Part shown: piece by piece, positions 24,924 to 33,040 of the stretch
How positions within the stretch are numbered: the stretch's first letter is position 1
How the letters are laid out: each line of letters begins with the position of its first letter
Assembly: GCA_027365105.1 (NCBI GenBank)
Contig: DAHXNZ010000001.1
Span: 1 to 64,000, forward strand
DNA length: 64,000 nt
Reading direction: 5' to 3'
Source: Thermoplasmata archaeon
GTDB lineage: Archaea; Thermoplasmatota; Thermoplasmata; Lutacidiplasmatales; UBA184
Translations under genes and position numbers: made by a program
The notes under the pieces: generated by a model
The model's input: only the letters and a program-made list of their open reading frames with translations
Told to the model about the DNA's origin: nothing
Database searches by the model: none

Positions 24924-25690
24924 GTCTTCCGGAAGCGGGCCACGGCCGCCGCCTCCACCTCGTGGAGCGGAGCGGCCGGGACCACCAGCGCGTGCAACGG
25001 GGGGCCGAAGTCGATCCGGGCGAGGACCTCGGGGCGTCCGATCGCGGCGTCCGCCTCGTCGGTGCCGATCCGGGCGACCACGGCGAGTTCGGCCCCCGGG
25101 GGGAGGACAGGCGGAGGCCCGTCCCGTTCCTGGAGGATCCGGATCGCCTCCCCGGCGGTCAGGAACGCGCCCTCGGACGGGCGCAGATCGAGCAGGACCA
25201 GCGTATGCAGCCCCCGCTGGCGGTTCTCCCGGATTCCGTCCAGGAACGAGGTCGGAGCGAAGCCCGGGGCCGGGAACGGGATCGAGACCGTGCGGCCGAA
25301 CCGGTAGTGCATGAGGCCCAGGAACGAGGCGGCCGCCGTGAGGATGCTCGCGTTCGGGATGTAATGCCAGCGGTGGCCGGCCCGCTCGGCCGCGATCCGG
25401 AGGGCCGTATGGGTCGTGGCGGCGAACGGATCGCCGACCACGAGGAGGGCGACCCGGGGGTGGTGGGCCAGCGCCTCCAGTACCGGGCGCTCCGATTCGA
25501 GCGCCTCCCGGCCCAGCCGTTGGATGGGCCGGCCGAGCCGGCCCGCGAGCCGGTCGATCGACCCCGGTGCGAGGAGGCTCGTGTACTCCTCGGCGAAGAT
25601 CGCCGGGCTGCGGCCGAGCAGCTCTTGGGCCCGCCCGGAGAGATCCCGTTCGCTCCCGAGGCCGACGCCGACAAACCAGAGTTCGGCCAC
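24920..25690 (-). CDS. dphB: Diphthine synthase
   Basis: 256 residues, the normal length. The N-terminal LWFVGVGLGSERDLSGRAQELL, the SAM-binding GDPFAATTHTALRIAAERAG, and the IPNASILTAAASFLGLMHYRFGR segment are diagnostic for the tetrapyrrole-methylase-fold diphthine synthases. It methylates the modified His of elongation factor 2 using S-adenosylmethionine on the way to diphthamide. It is transcribed away from the Kdp operon end and lies 7 bp after the Usp gene, so it may be the last gene of that transcript. Confidence 0.93.
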   Translation of the reverse strand: MAELWFVGVGLGSERDLSGRAQELLGRSPAIFAEEYTSLLAPGSIDRLAGRLGRPIQRLGREALESERPVLEALAHHPRVALLVVGDPFAATTHTALRIAAERAGHRWHYIPNASILTAAASFLGLMHYRFGRTVSIPFPAPGFAPTSFLDGIRENRQRGLHTLVLLDLRPSEGAFLTAGEAIRILQERDGPPPVLPPGAELAVVARIGTDEADAAIGRPEVLARIDFGPPLHALVVPAAPLHEVEAAAVARFRKT

Positions 25691-25697
25691 CGGCCCC

Positions 25698-26501
25698 TCA
25701 GCTCCGGACCGCGATGACCGGGCACGGCGCGGCCCGGAAGAGGTCCTCGAGGAACCGGCGGGTCAGGAGCGGAACCGCCCCGGTGCGCGCATCCTCGCCG
25801 ATGAGGAGGAGTCCGTAGCGCTCGCGGGCGGCCATCCCGAGCAGAAACTCCGGCAGGCGGCGGCGCCGGATGAACGGCGTCGCCCCGCCCACGTACTTGT
25901 GGCGGAGGGGCAATCCCCTCGGACTGGTCCCGTCCGGGTCCGGCGGCGTCGGCCCCGCGCCCTCCGGCGCCAAGGAAAGGACGGTCAGCGTGACGCCGGG
26001 CATCTTGAGGCCGAGCTCTTCGGCGATCTGGAGGGCCCGGGGGGTGGGCATCTCCCCGAAGGCCGGGAGCAGGATGCGGGGGACGCGGCCGCTCGCCAGC
26101 GCGAGCCGGTTCACGATCACCACGTCGCACCGGGCGTGATGCAGGACCGCGCTCGCCGTGTGACCGACAAACGGGTTGCGGCTGCGCCGGTCGCCGGCCA
26201 GGGTCATCAGGATCGCATCGACCTCGTGGGACTCGGCGCTCTCGAGGATCTCGCCCGGCACATCGACGTTCGCCCGGACCTCAGGCTCGACCCGGATATC
26301 GAGCGCGGCCCCGGTCTCGTGCGCGGGCACGACGATGTTCACCGAGGCCCGCCACTCCCGCGTGACCTGGGGCATCCGGGTGGTCGGAATGATGTGGAGG
26401 ATCCGGATCTCACCGTCCGGCTCGAGGAGCCGGGCCCCGATCTCGATGGTCGGCTCGACCTCCGAGGCCTCCTTGACCGGGATCAGGAGCTGACGGTACA
26501 T
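25698..26501 (-). CDS. Tandem universal stress protein (Usp) of the Kdp operon
   Basis: 267 residues with two Usp domains. The first (residues 1-140) ends with the nucleotide-binding-like GHTASAVLHHARCDVVIV; the second (about 141-267) is less conserved but ends CPVIAVRS. The start ATG overlaps the kdpC stop by 1 nt (TGATG), so it belongs to the Kdp transcript. Usp domains occur at the same place in archaeal kdp operons and in bacterial KdpD, suggesting that this protein senses nucleotide or K+ status for the pump; that role is inferred. Confidence 0.8.
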   Translation of the reverse strand: MYRQLLIPVKEASEVEPTIEIGARLLEPDGEIRILHIIPTTRMPQVTREWRASVNIVVPAHETGAALDIRVEPEVRANVDVPGEILESAESHEVDAILMTLAGDRRSRNPFVGHTASAVLHHARCDVVIVNRLALASGRVPRILLPAFGEMPTPRALQIAEELGLKMPGVTLTVLSLAPEGAGPTPPDPDGTSPRGLPLRHKYVGGATPFIRRRRLPEFLLGMAARERYGLLLIGEDARTGAVPLLTRRFLEDLFRAAPCPVIAVRS

Positions 26502-27178
26502 CAGGGTCCTCCCAGGGCCGGGAGGAGCGCCGGGTAGGCGGAGAGCAGGGCGAGATCGAGGCTCAGGACATCGACATAGGCCACGCCGAGCCCGTCCAGG
26601 ATCGGGGCGACGATCTCACGGTTCACGAGCGCCGTCAGGGTGGCGATCGAAACGTTCTGGCCGGTCACGTTCGAGGCAAAGGCACTGACCCGAGGAATCT
26701 GGACCAGCGCGGCCTCGGGCACGAGGTCCGGGTCGACGCCCGACCCCGAGACGCTGATGAGGGAGAGCGGAAGCGTGGCGTTCACGGTCTGGTTCCCATA
26801 GCGTTCCATGTAGGAAATGGTTTCGTTGACGAGCGCCCTCAGCGCCGCGGTCGTCGGGCCGGGCGCGGCGTCGTACCCCAGCGTCAAGTTGTAGTCGTTG
26901 AGCGACGGCCGGGCCCAGAAGAGGAACGGGGCCGAGATGTTCTGGGCGATCAGGGACGAGCCCACGATCGTGCCGTCCACGATCAGGAGCGACCCGTGGG
27001 CGGTTCCGGGGGTGACCTCCTGGGCGATCGCCGTCACGACGGCCGGATACGCCACCCCCGCGACCAGGACCGAGACGGCGACCAGGACCACCGCGGCCCG
27101 CAGGTGCCCGGCGATCGCGCGGGGCGAGGGTCGACGCGACCGGGCCCGCGGCGCCTCGGCACGGTCCCCGGGGATCAT
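26501..27178 (-). CDS. kdpC: K+-transporting ATPase subunit C
   Basis: 225 residues with one N-terminal membrane helix (AAVVLVAVSVLVAGVAYPAVV). The KdpC features follow: GSLLIVDGTIVGSSLIAQN, FLFWARPSL, VSGSGVDPDLVPEAALVQIPRVS. Compared with bacterial KdpC the LIGQ-type motif is SLIAQ and the ligand-binding Gln is kept. KdpC stabilises the KdpFABC pump and helps ATP binding. Its start overlaps kdpB by 4 nt. Confidence 0.93.
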   Translation of the reverse strand: MIPGDRAEAPRARSRRPSPRAIAGHLRAAVVLVAVSVLVAGVAYPAVVTAIAQEVTPGTAHGSLLIVDGTIVGSSLIAQNISAPFLFWARPSLNDYNLTLGYDAAPGPTTAALRALVNETISYMERYGNQTVNATLPLSLISVSGSGVDPDLVPEAALVQIPRVSAFASNVTGQNVSIATLTALVNREIVAPILDGLGVAYVDVLSLDLALLSAYPALLPALGGP

Positions 27179-29358
27179 AGCCCTCCGATCGGGAGGAAGT
27201 GCGCCACCCCGGCCGCCGCCGCCTGGGCGACCGGGGAGCTGCTCAGGTAGGCCAGCAGGAGGTAGAGGAGTTTGATGCCCACGAACGCGCTCACGAGTCC
27301 CCCGACGCCGTAGACCACGAGGTTCCGGCGCAAAAGGTCGATGGCCGTCCGGGGCCGGAACCGGACCCCCGTGAGCGCCAGCGGGATCAGGAGGGGGATC
27401 ACGAGGGCGTTGAAGAGGAGGGTCGCGAGGACCGCCAGGTTGGGATTGGAGAGTCCCAGCACGTTGAACGACTGGATCCCGGCGAGCACGACGCCGGCGC
27501 TCGTCACGAAGATCGCCGGCAGGATGGCGAAGTACTTCGCGACGTCGTTCGTGATGCTGAAGGTCGTGAGGGCGCCGCGGGTGATCAGGAGCTGCTTGCC
27601 GATCGAGACGATCTCGATGAGCTTGGTGGGGTCGCTGTCGAGGTCGACCATGTTGCCCGCCTCCTTGGCGGCCCCGGTGCCGGAGTTCATCGCCAGCCCC
27701 ACGTCGGCGCGGGCGAGCGCCGGGGCATCATTCGTGCCGTCCCCGCTCATCGCGACGAGCCGCCCCTTCGCCTTCTCCCGCTGGATCACCTCGAGCTTGG
27801 TCTCGGGCTTGGCCTCCGCGATGAACTCGTCGACCCCGGCCTCGTTGGCGACCGCGCGGGCCGTGAGCCGGTTGTCCCCCGTGCACATGATCGTCCGGAT
27901 CCCCATCGTCTTGAGCTCCCGGATCCGGTCCTTGATCCCGGGCTTCACGACATCCTTGAGCAGGACGACTCCGAGCGCCCGGCGGTTCATGGCGATGACC
28001 AGCGGGGTCATGCCCTGGCGGGACGCCTCGACCGTGGCGGTCCGCAGCTCCGGGGGGAGGGCCGCGCCGTACGCCTCGATCGCGGCGACCGAGCCCTTGA
28101 ACGCCTCGATCCCGTTCTTGAGGCGGATCCCGCTCATCCGGCGTTCCGAGGAGAACGGCAGCAGGTCGTAGCTCCCCGGTTCGAGCCGCTGCGCCGGGGC
28201 CCCCCGACGGGCGGCCAGCCGGATGATCGACTTCCCTTCGGGTGTGTCGTCGAGGGAAGAGGTCAGCATCGCGGCCGAGAGTAGCTCGGCCAGCGGGACC
28301 TCGGGGGCCGGAAGGAACTGGACGGCGAGTCGGTTCCCGATCGTGATCGTCCCGGTCTTGTCGAGGATCAGGACATCCAGGTCACCGGCCGCTTCCACCG
28401 CCTTGCCCGACTTGGCCACCACGTTGGCCTTGGAGACCCGGTTGATCCCCGAGATGCCGATCGCCGGGAGCAGCGCGCCGATGGTCGTCGGGATCAGGCA
28501 GACGAAGAGCGCGACCAGGGTCGCGATGTTGACGCGGACGACCCCGGTGAAATCCGCGAGGTAGACGAAGGTACCGATGACCGTGATGAGGGCGATGGTG
28601 AGCGACGCCAGGAGCACCGACAGCGCCAGTTCGTTGGGGGTCGGCTCCCGGCCGGAGTTCTCGATGAGCTGGATCAGCCGATCGAGGAACGAATGGCCCT
28701 GGGTCGCGGAGATCCGCACCCGGATCGTGCCCTGGATCACCTGGGTGCCGCCGAGGACGCTCGTCTTGTCCCCGCCGCTCTCCCGGACGGCCGGCTGGGA
28801 CTCCCCGGTCATCATCGACTCGTCGACCAGGGCCGCGCCCTGGGTGACGTCCCCGTCGATCGGGACCGGCTCGCCCGCGTGGATCTCGACGATGTCGCCG
28901 AGCTTCAGCTCCTGCGACGGCGTCCAGACCGCGGCCCCGTCGCCCTGGATCCGACGCGCCCGAAGGCCCCCCCGGATCTGGCGGAGGCTGTCGGCCTGGG
29001 CCCGGCCCTGGGCCTCGGCGATGGCCGATCCCAGGTGGCTGAACCAGAGCGTGAGGAAGAGGATGAGCGAAATCGCGAGGTAGTAGGCCGGATTGTAGCT
29101 GGCCGCGATGTCGGGAAAGGCCCGGGGAAAGAGGGTCAGGACCAGGATGAAGAGGAAGAGGACCCAGACGGTGAACATCACCGGCTGACGGATCTCGTGG
29201 CGGGGGTCGAACATCCGCAACGAATCGCCCAGGACCCCGCGCAGGCTCGTGTGAGCCGCCCGTCGACCGATCACCGGCCGGGACGCGGCGGTCGCCGCAT
29301 CGACCTCGGCCGGCTCCGTGAGGGCCGGGGGGCTCAGGGGGGTGGAGGCCGCGGGCAT
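27175..29358 (-). CDS. kdpB: K+-transporting P-type ATPase subunit B
   Basis: 727 residues. The P-type ATPase phosphorylation motif DKTGTIT, actuator motif MTGES, nucleotide-binding-domain region SSERRMSGIRL and hinge GDGTNDAPALA are all present, along with the seven-helix membrane core. It hydrolyses ATP to energise high-affinity K+ uptake through KdpA. An N-terminal extension of ~45 residues precedes the first helix. The start overlaps kdpA by 1 nt and the stop overlaps kdpC by 4 nt, so the subunits are translationally coupled. Confidence 0.96.
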   Translation of the reverse strand: MPAASTPLSPPALTEPAEVDAATAASRPVIGRRAAHTSLRGVLGDSLRMFDPRHEIRQPVMFTVWVLFLFILVLTLFPRAFPDIAASYNPAYYLAISLILFLTLWFSHLGSAIAEAQGRAQADSLRQIRGGLRARRIQGDGAAVWTPSQELKLGDIVEIHAGEPVPIDGDVTQGAALVDESMMTGESQPAVRESGGDKTSVLGGTQVIQGTIRVRISATQGHSFLDRLIQLIENSGREPTPNELALSVLLASLTIALITVIGTFVYLADFTGVVRVNIATLVALFVCLIPTTIGALLPAIGISGINRVSKANVVAKSGKAVEAAGDLDVLILDKTGTITIGNRLAVQFLPAPEVPLAELLSAAMLTSSLDDTPEGKSIIRLAARRGAPAQRLEPGSYDLLPFSSERRMSGIRLKNGIEAFKGSVAAIEAYGAALPPELRTATVEASRQGMTPLVIAMNRRALGVVLLKDVVKPGIKDRIRELKTMGIRTIMCTGDNRLTARAVANEAGVDEFIAEAKPETKLEVIQREKAKGRLVAMSGDGTNDAPALARADVGLAMNSGTGAAKEAGNMVDLDSDPTKLIEIVSIGKQLLITRGALTTFSITNDVAKYFAILPAIFVTSAGVVLAGIQSFNVLGLSNPNLAVLATLLFNALVIPLLIPLALTGVRFRPRTAIDLLRRNLVVYGVGGLVSAFVGIKLLYLLLAYLSSSPVAQAAAAGVAHFLPIGGL

Positions 29359-31055
29359 CAGAACCCCAGCTGGGCGAACGGCCCCAGCGCCAGGACGGGC
29401 AGGAAGAGGAGCGCCGAGATGATGATGAGGAGGAGCGTGAGGTAGATCGTGAACGTGGCGCTCCGGGTCCGGAGCGTGCCGGGCCCGGGAGGGAGCACCT
29501 CCTGCTCGGCGAAGATCGAGCCGATCGCCAGCATGCCGATCATCGGGTAAAACCGCCCGATCAGCATCACGACCCCGCCGACGAGGTTGAAGAAGAGCGT
29601 GTTGTCGGCGAGGGATCCCAACGAACTCCCATTGTTCGCCGACTCGCTGGTGAACTCATAGAGGACCGAGGTGAAGAGGTAGGCGTGGCTCGCGATGCCG
29701 CCGGAAAAGACGACGAACCCGCCCAGGATGGCGATCGCGAGGGGGACCAGGACGAGGGCCGGATGGAGGAGGAGCAGCCCCGCCGACCAGCGCATCTGCT
29801 CCTTGCCCACCTTCTTCCCGAGGTACTCCGGGGTCCGTCCCACCATGAGCCCGCCGACGAAGACCGCGATCACGGCGAAGACCAGCAGCATGCCGAAGCC
29901 GGTGCCGACGCCCCCGGGGGTGCTCTGGGTGAACATCCCGAAGAGGAGGACGCCCTGGGCCAGCGGGTTGAGGCTCCCGATGGCGAGGTTGTTCGCCCCC
30001 GTATTCGTGTAGATGCTGACCACCTGGAAGGCCGACGACTCGGAGAGGCTCAGGCGGCTCTCCATGCCGAACGTGGGGAATCCCAGCGAGTTCTGCGTGA
30101 GGCCGTGGAGGCCCGCCAGGGAGGGATTCGGACCGCCCTGGAAGAGGAGGAAGAGGCCGATCGCGACCAGGAGGACCGCCAGGATCGTCCCGACGAACGG
30201 CAGGCCCTCCCCGGGGCGCCGGACGATCTCGGCGAAGGCGAACGGGGTGGACAGCGGAATCAGGAGCATGAGCCCGGTCTCCACCAGGTTCGAGGCCGCC
30301 GAGGGGTTCGCATACGGCATCGCCGCGTTGGCGGCGTACCAGCCGCCACCGTTCGTGCCGAGGAGATCGATCGCCTGCCAGGAAGCGACCGGCCCGAGGT
30401 AGAGGGTTTGGGCCCCACCGCCCAGGGTGTGGGCGGTCACGTAGGTCGTGAAGGTCTGAGGAAGACCGAGCAGGACCAGGAGGACCGACGCGAGGAGCGA
30501 CAGGGGCAGGAGGACCCGGGTCATCGTCCGGACGAGATCGACGTAGAAGTTCCCGAGGGTCCCGTCCTTGCGGGTGAACCCCCGGATGAACGCCGCCACG
30601 ACGGAGAGTCCGCAGCCGGCCGAGAGGAACAGCGCGACCTGGAGGCTGAGGAGCGCCCCCCAGAGGCTGAGGGAACTCTGGGGGTTGTAGTGCTGGAAGT
30701 TGGTGTTGGTCAGGAACGAGGCGGTCGTGTGGAACGCGAGATCCCAGGACATGTTCGGGATGCCCAGGACGTTCCCCGGCAGCCCGCTCTGGAGGGTCAG
30801 GATGAGGTACATCCAGACGAAGAGGACTCCGCTCGTCAGCAGGAGGGCAAAGGCGTACTCCTTGAAGCGCATCGTCTGACGGGGGGAGGTCCCGAGCAGC
30901 CGGTAGATCCAGGATTCGATCGGGGTGAGGAGGCTGTCCCCGAACGCCGGACGGTTGAGATAGACCCGACCCAGGTAGGCGCCGAACCAGGGCGCGATCG
31001 CGAGCACCAGGGCGATGAGCAGCGCGACATCGACCAAGCTCGCCAGCGGGAACAC
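29358..31055 (-). CDS. kdpA: K+-transporting ATPase subunit A
   Basis: 565 residues and about ten membrane helices. KdpA-specific segments include FNTNFQHY-like TNTNFQHYNPQSSLS, LGTNGGGWYAANAAMPYANP, IYTNTGANNLAIGSLNP and YEFTSESANNGSSLGSL, which are the four selectivity-filter regions. It binds and channels K+ in the KdpFABC complex. The start is GTG at 31053-31055, preceded by the ribosome-binding-like AAGGAG that overlaps the end of kdpF. Confidence 0.96.
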   Translation of the reverse strand: MFPLASLVDVALLIALVLAIAPWFGAYLGRVYLNRPAFGDSLLTPIESWIYRLLGTSPRQTMRFKEYAFALLLTSGVLFVWMYLILTLQSGLPGNVLGIPNMSWDLAFHTTASFLTNTNFQHYNPQSSLSLWGALLSLQVALFLSAGCGLSVVAAFIRGFTRKDGTLGNFYVDLVRTMTRVLLPLSLLASVLLVLLGLPQTFTTYVTAHTLGGGAQTLYLGPVASWQAIDLLGTNGGGWYAANAAMPYANPSAASNLVETGLMLLIPLSTPFAFAEIVRRPGEGLPFVGTILAVLLVAIGLFLLFQGGPNPSLAGLHGLTQNSLGFPTFGMESRLSLSESSAFQVVSIYTNTGANNLAIGSLNPLAQGVLLFGMFTQSTPGGVGTGFGMLLVFAVIAVFVGGLMVGRTPEYLGKKVGKEQMRWSAGLLLLHPALVLVPLAIAILGGFVVFSGGIASHAYLFTSVLYEFTSESANNGSSLGSLADNTLFFNLVGGVVMLIGRFYPMIGMLAIGSIFAEQEVLPPGPGTLRTRSATFTIYLTLLLIIISALLFLPVLALGPFAQLGF

Positions 31056-31064
31056 GTCGGCTCC

Positions 31065-31178
31065 TTAGAAGCGCTCAGGGCGGAGCATGGCGTAGACCAG
31101 ATAGAACATCAGCCCCAGCAGGAGCCCCGTGAAGACGGCCAGCCCGAGATTCTGATCGATGGCAGACAGATCCGACAC
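31065..31178 (-). CDS. kdpF: K+-transporting ATPase small subunit F
   Basis: 37-residue protein from GTG 31176-31178 to TAA 31065-31067. A single membrane helix (LGLAVFTGLLLGLMFYLVYAMLRPERF) ends with the LxPERF tail characteristic of KdpF. It stabilises KdpFABC in the membrane. It is the first gene of the operon, 9 bp before kdpA. Confidence 0.9.
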   Translation of the reverse strand: MSDLSAIDQNLGLAVFTGLLLGLMFYLVYAMLRPERF

Positions 31179-31208
31179 AGCGACCGGAGGGGCGAGCCGG
31201 GCGGCCCG

Positions 31209-31214
31209 ATTTAA
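31209..31214 (-). promoter_or_regulatory. TATA box of the kdpFABC operon
   Basis: TTAAAT on the minus strand, about 33 nt upstream of the kdpF GTG. It predicts a very short leader or none. Kdp operons are normally induced by K+ limitation; no operator repeat is obvious here. Confidence 0.5.
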
Positions 31215-31257
31215 GGTCGGCGGCCGAGTCGCGCCGGACCGGCGGGGAGCGTCAGAG

Positions 31258-32991
31258 TTATGAGGGGGAGACCTCGCGCGGGGAGGGCGTACGGCGCTTC
31301 GGCGGCCTCGGGCCCAGGGAGGTTTCGGCCGCGGGATGGCGTGCCCGCGAAAGCCGGCGCACGATCCGACGCATCGACTGCTCCCTCCGGGCCTCGGCCC
31401 GCTGGTGGCCGACGTCCCGGGTGTCCTCGGTCAACAGGATCGTCACCCGTCCGACCGACGAGCGTCCGGTCCGGCCGCGGCGCTGGATCGCCCGGATCTC
31501 GCTCGCCACCGACTCGAAGAAGATGACCAGATCGACATCGGGGACATCGAGCCCTTCCTCGGCGACGCTGCTCGCGACGAGGATGGGAAAGGCGCCCTGG
31601 CGGAATCCCTGCAGCACTTGGGCCTGCTCGGACTGCGGCATCCCCCGATCCCGGGACCCCCGGCTGGCCTGCCCCACGAAACGGCCCACGGACCATCCGT
31701 GCTCCTGCAGGGCGCCGCGGATCGTCTCGATCGTATCCCGGTACTGGGCAAAGACCAGGATCCGGGGGGGCCGGTCTCGGGCCGATTCCATCTCCTCGCG
31801 GACCACCTCGACCAGGGTGTCGAGCTTGGGATGGGAGGCGGCTCCCCCGCCGGCCGCCAGCGCCTCCTCGGCCACCCGGCGCGCCGCCGCCACCTCCGGA
31901 TGATTCAGCACGGCCCGGTCGCCCCGGGTCGGTTTGGGCTTGTCCGAGAGCCGACGCAGATAGGCGAGGAACGGCTCGAGCCCCTGGGTCTCCACCCGCT
32001 CCTCGAGCTGGTGGAGGTGGAGGAGCACCAACTGGTGGAAGAGCGGGCCGAACTTCCGGACCATCGGTCCGGGGCGGGCAAAGATCTCGGCCCGAAGCTG
32101 GATGAGATCCTTCACGCCCAGCGAGGCGATCGGTTTGGTCCTCAGATACCCCATCTGCTGGAGCTTGCGTGCGGTCGCCCGGGCGGCGAGCCGGAGATGG
32201 TCGCGGACCGCCCGGGTGGCCGCCGGCAGCTCGACCCATCGGTACTCCACATCGATCGGCTGGATGAACTCCCGGACCCCTTCGTCCTCCCGGCTGCGCG
32301 CCTCGACCTGGGGCTGGCCGAGATGCTCGACCACCTCCTCGATGTGCGCGTCCCGGCCCCCGGGGGACGCCGTCAGGCCGAGGATCCGCCGGTCGGCCGG
32401 GCCTTCCTGAAGGTACCGCTCGGCGATCGGAACGTAGGCGTACTTTCCGATCGCGTGGTGGCACTCATCGAAGACGAGGAGGGCGATCTCCTTGAGATCA
32501 TACCGCCCGTTCGCGAGATCGTTGCGGACAATCTCGGGCGTGGCGAACAGGATGTCGCACCGCTCCCATGAACCCTCCCGGGTCGGACGGGAGACGGTGC
32601 CCGTGAACCGGGCCGTCTTGAGCGGAATCAGCCAGTCGGCGAAGGAGGCGGAATGCTGCTGGACCAGCGGCCGCGTCGGGGCGAGGATGAGCACCCGGCG
32701 ATCCGACTGTCGGAGACGTTCGGCGGCGATGAGCGCCGCGATCACCGTCTTGCCGAGACCGGTGGGGAGGACCACCAGCAGGCTCCCGTCGAGCCCCCGG
32801 CGCGCGAGGTCGAGCTGGAACGGCAGCGCCCGAAGCCGGCGGGGCCGAAGGAGCGGGTGGACCACGTAGCCGTCCTCGACCTCCCAGATGTTCGGGAGGG
32901 CGGGAGGGTGCGGGCGGGACGGCGCTGCCGGGATCTCCCCGAAAGGCTGTCCGGCGCCCTGAAACTCCTCCAGCGACCGCTGCCTCGTCAC
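31258..32991 (-). CDS. hef: Hef/FANCM-type helicase (helicase domain only)
   Basis: 577 residues. SF2 helicase motifs: PTGLGKT (Walker A), LAPTRPLV, FDECHH (DECH box), LTASPGG, ILVFAQYRDT, VASSVAEEGLDVP and QRRGRTGR. The helical insert between the RecA domains is present. In Euryarchaea Hef usually carries a C-terminal XPF-type nuclease; here the protein ends 40-50 residues after motif VI with a basic Pro-rich tail, as in Thermoplasma-type Hef. It should process stalled replication forks. It follows serS by 49 bp on the same strand. Confidence 0.9.
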   Translation of the reverse strand: MTRQRSLEEFQGAGQPFGEIPAAPSRPHPPALPNIWEVEDGYVVHPLLRPRRLRALPFQLDLARRGLDGSLLVVLPTGLGKTVIAALIAAERLRQSDRRVLILAPTRPLVQQHSASFADWLIPLKTARFTGTVSRPTREGSWERCDILFATPEIVRNDLANGRYDLKEIALLVFDECHHAIGKYAYVPIAERYLQEGPADRRILGLTASPGGRDAHIEEVVEHLGQPQVEARSREDEGVREFIQPIDVEYRWVELPAATRAVRDHLRLAARATARKLQQMGYLRTKPIASLGVKDLIQLRAEIFARPGPMVRKFGPLFHQLVLLHLHQLEERVETQGLEPFLAYLRRLSDKPKPTRGDRAVLNHPEVAAARRVAEEALAAGGGAASHPKLDTLVEVVREEMESARDRPPRILVFAQYRDTIETIRGALQEHGWSVGRFVGQASRGSRDRGMPQSEQAQVLQGFRQGAFPILVASSVAEEGLDVPDVDLVIFFESVASEIRAIQRRGRTGRSSVGRVTILLTEDTRDVGHQRAEARREQSMRRIVRRLSRARHPAAETSLGPRPPKRRTPSPREVSPS

Positions 32992-33040
32992 GAGCCCCCG
33001 CCCGCGGGAGGGGCTCGGGGGCCAAAGCGGCTTCGCCGAC

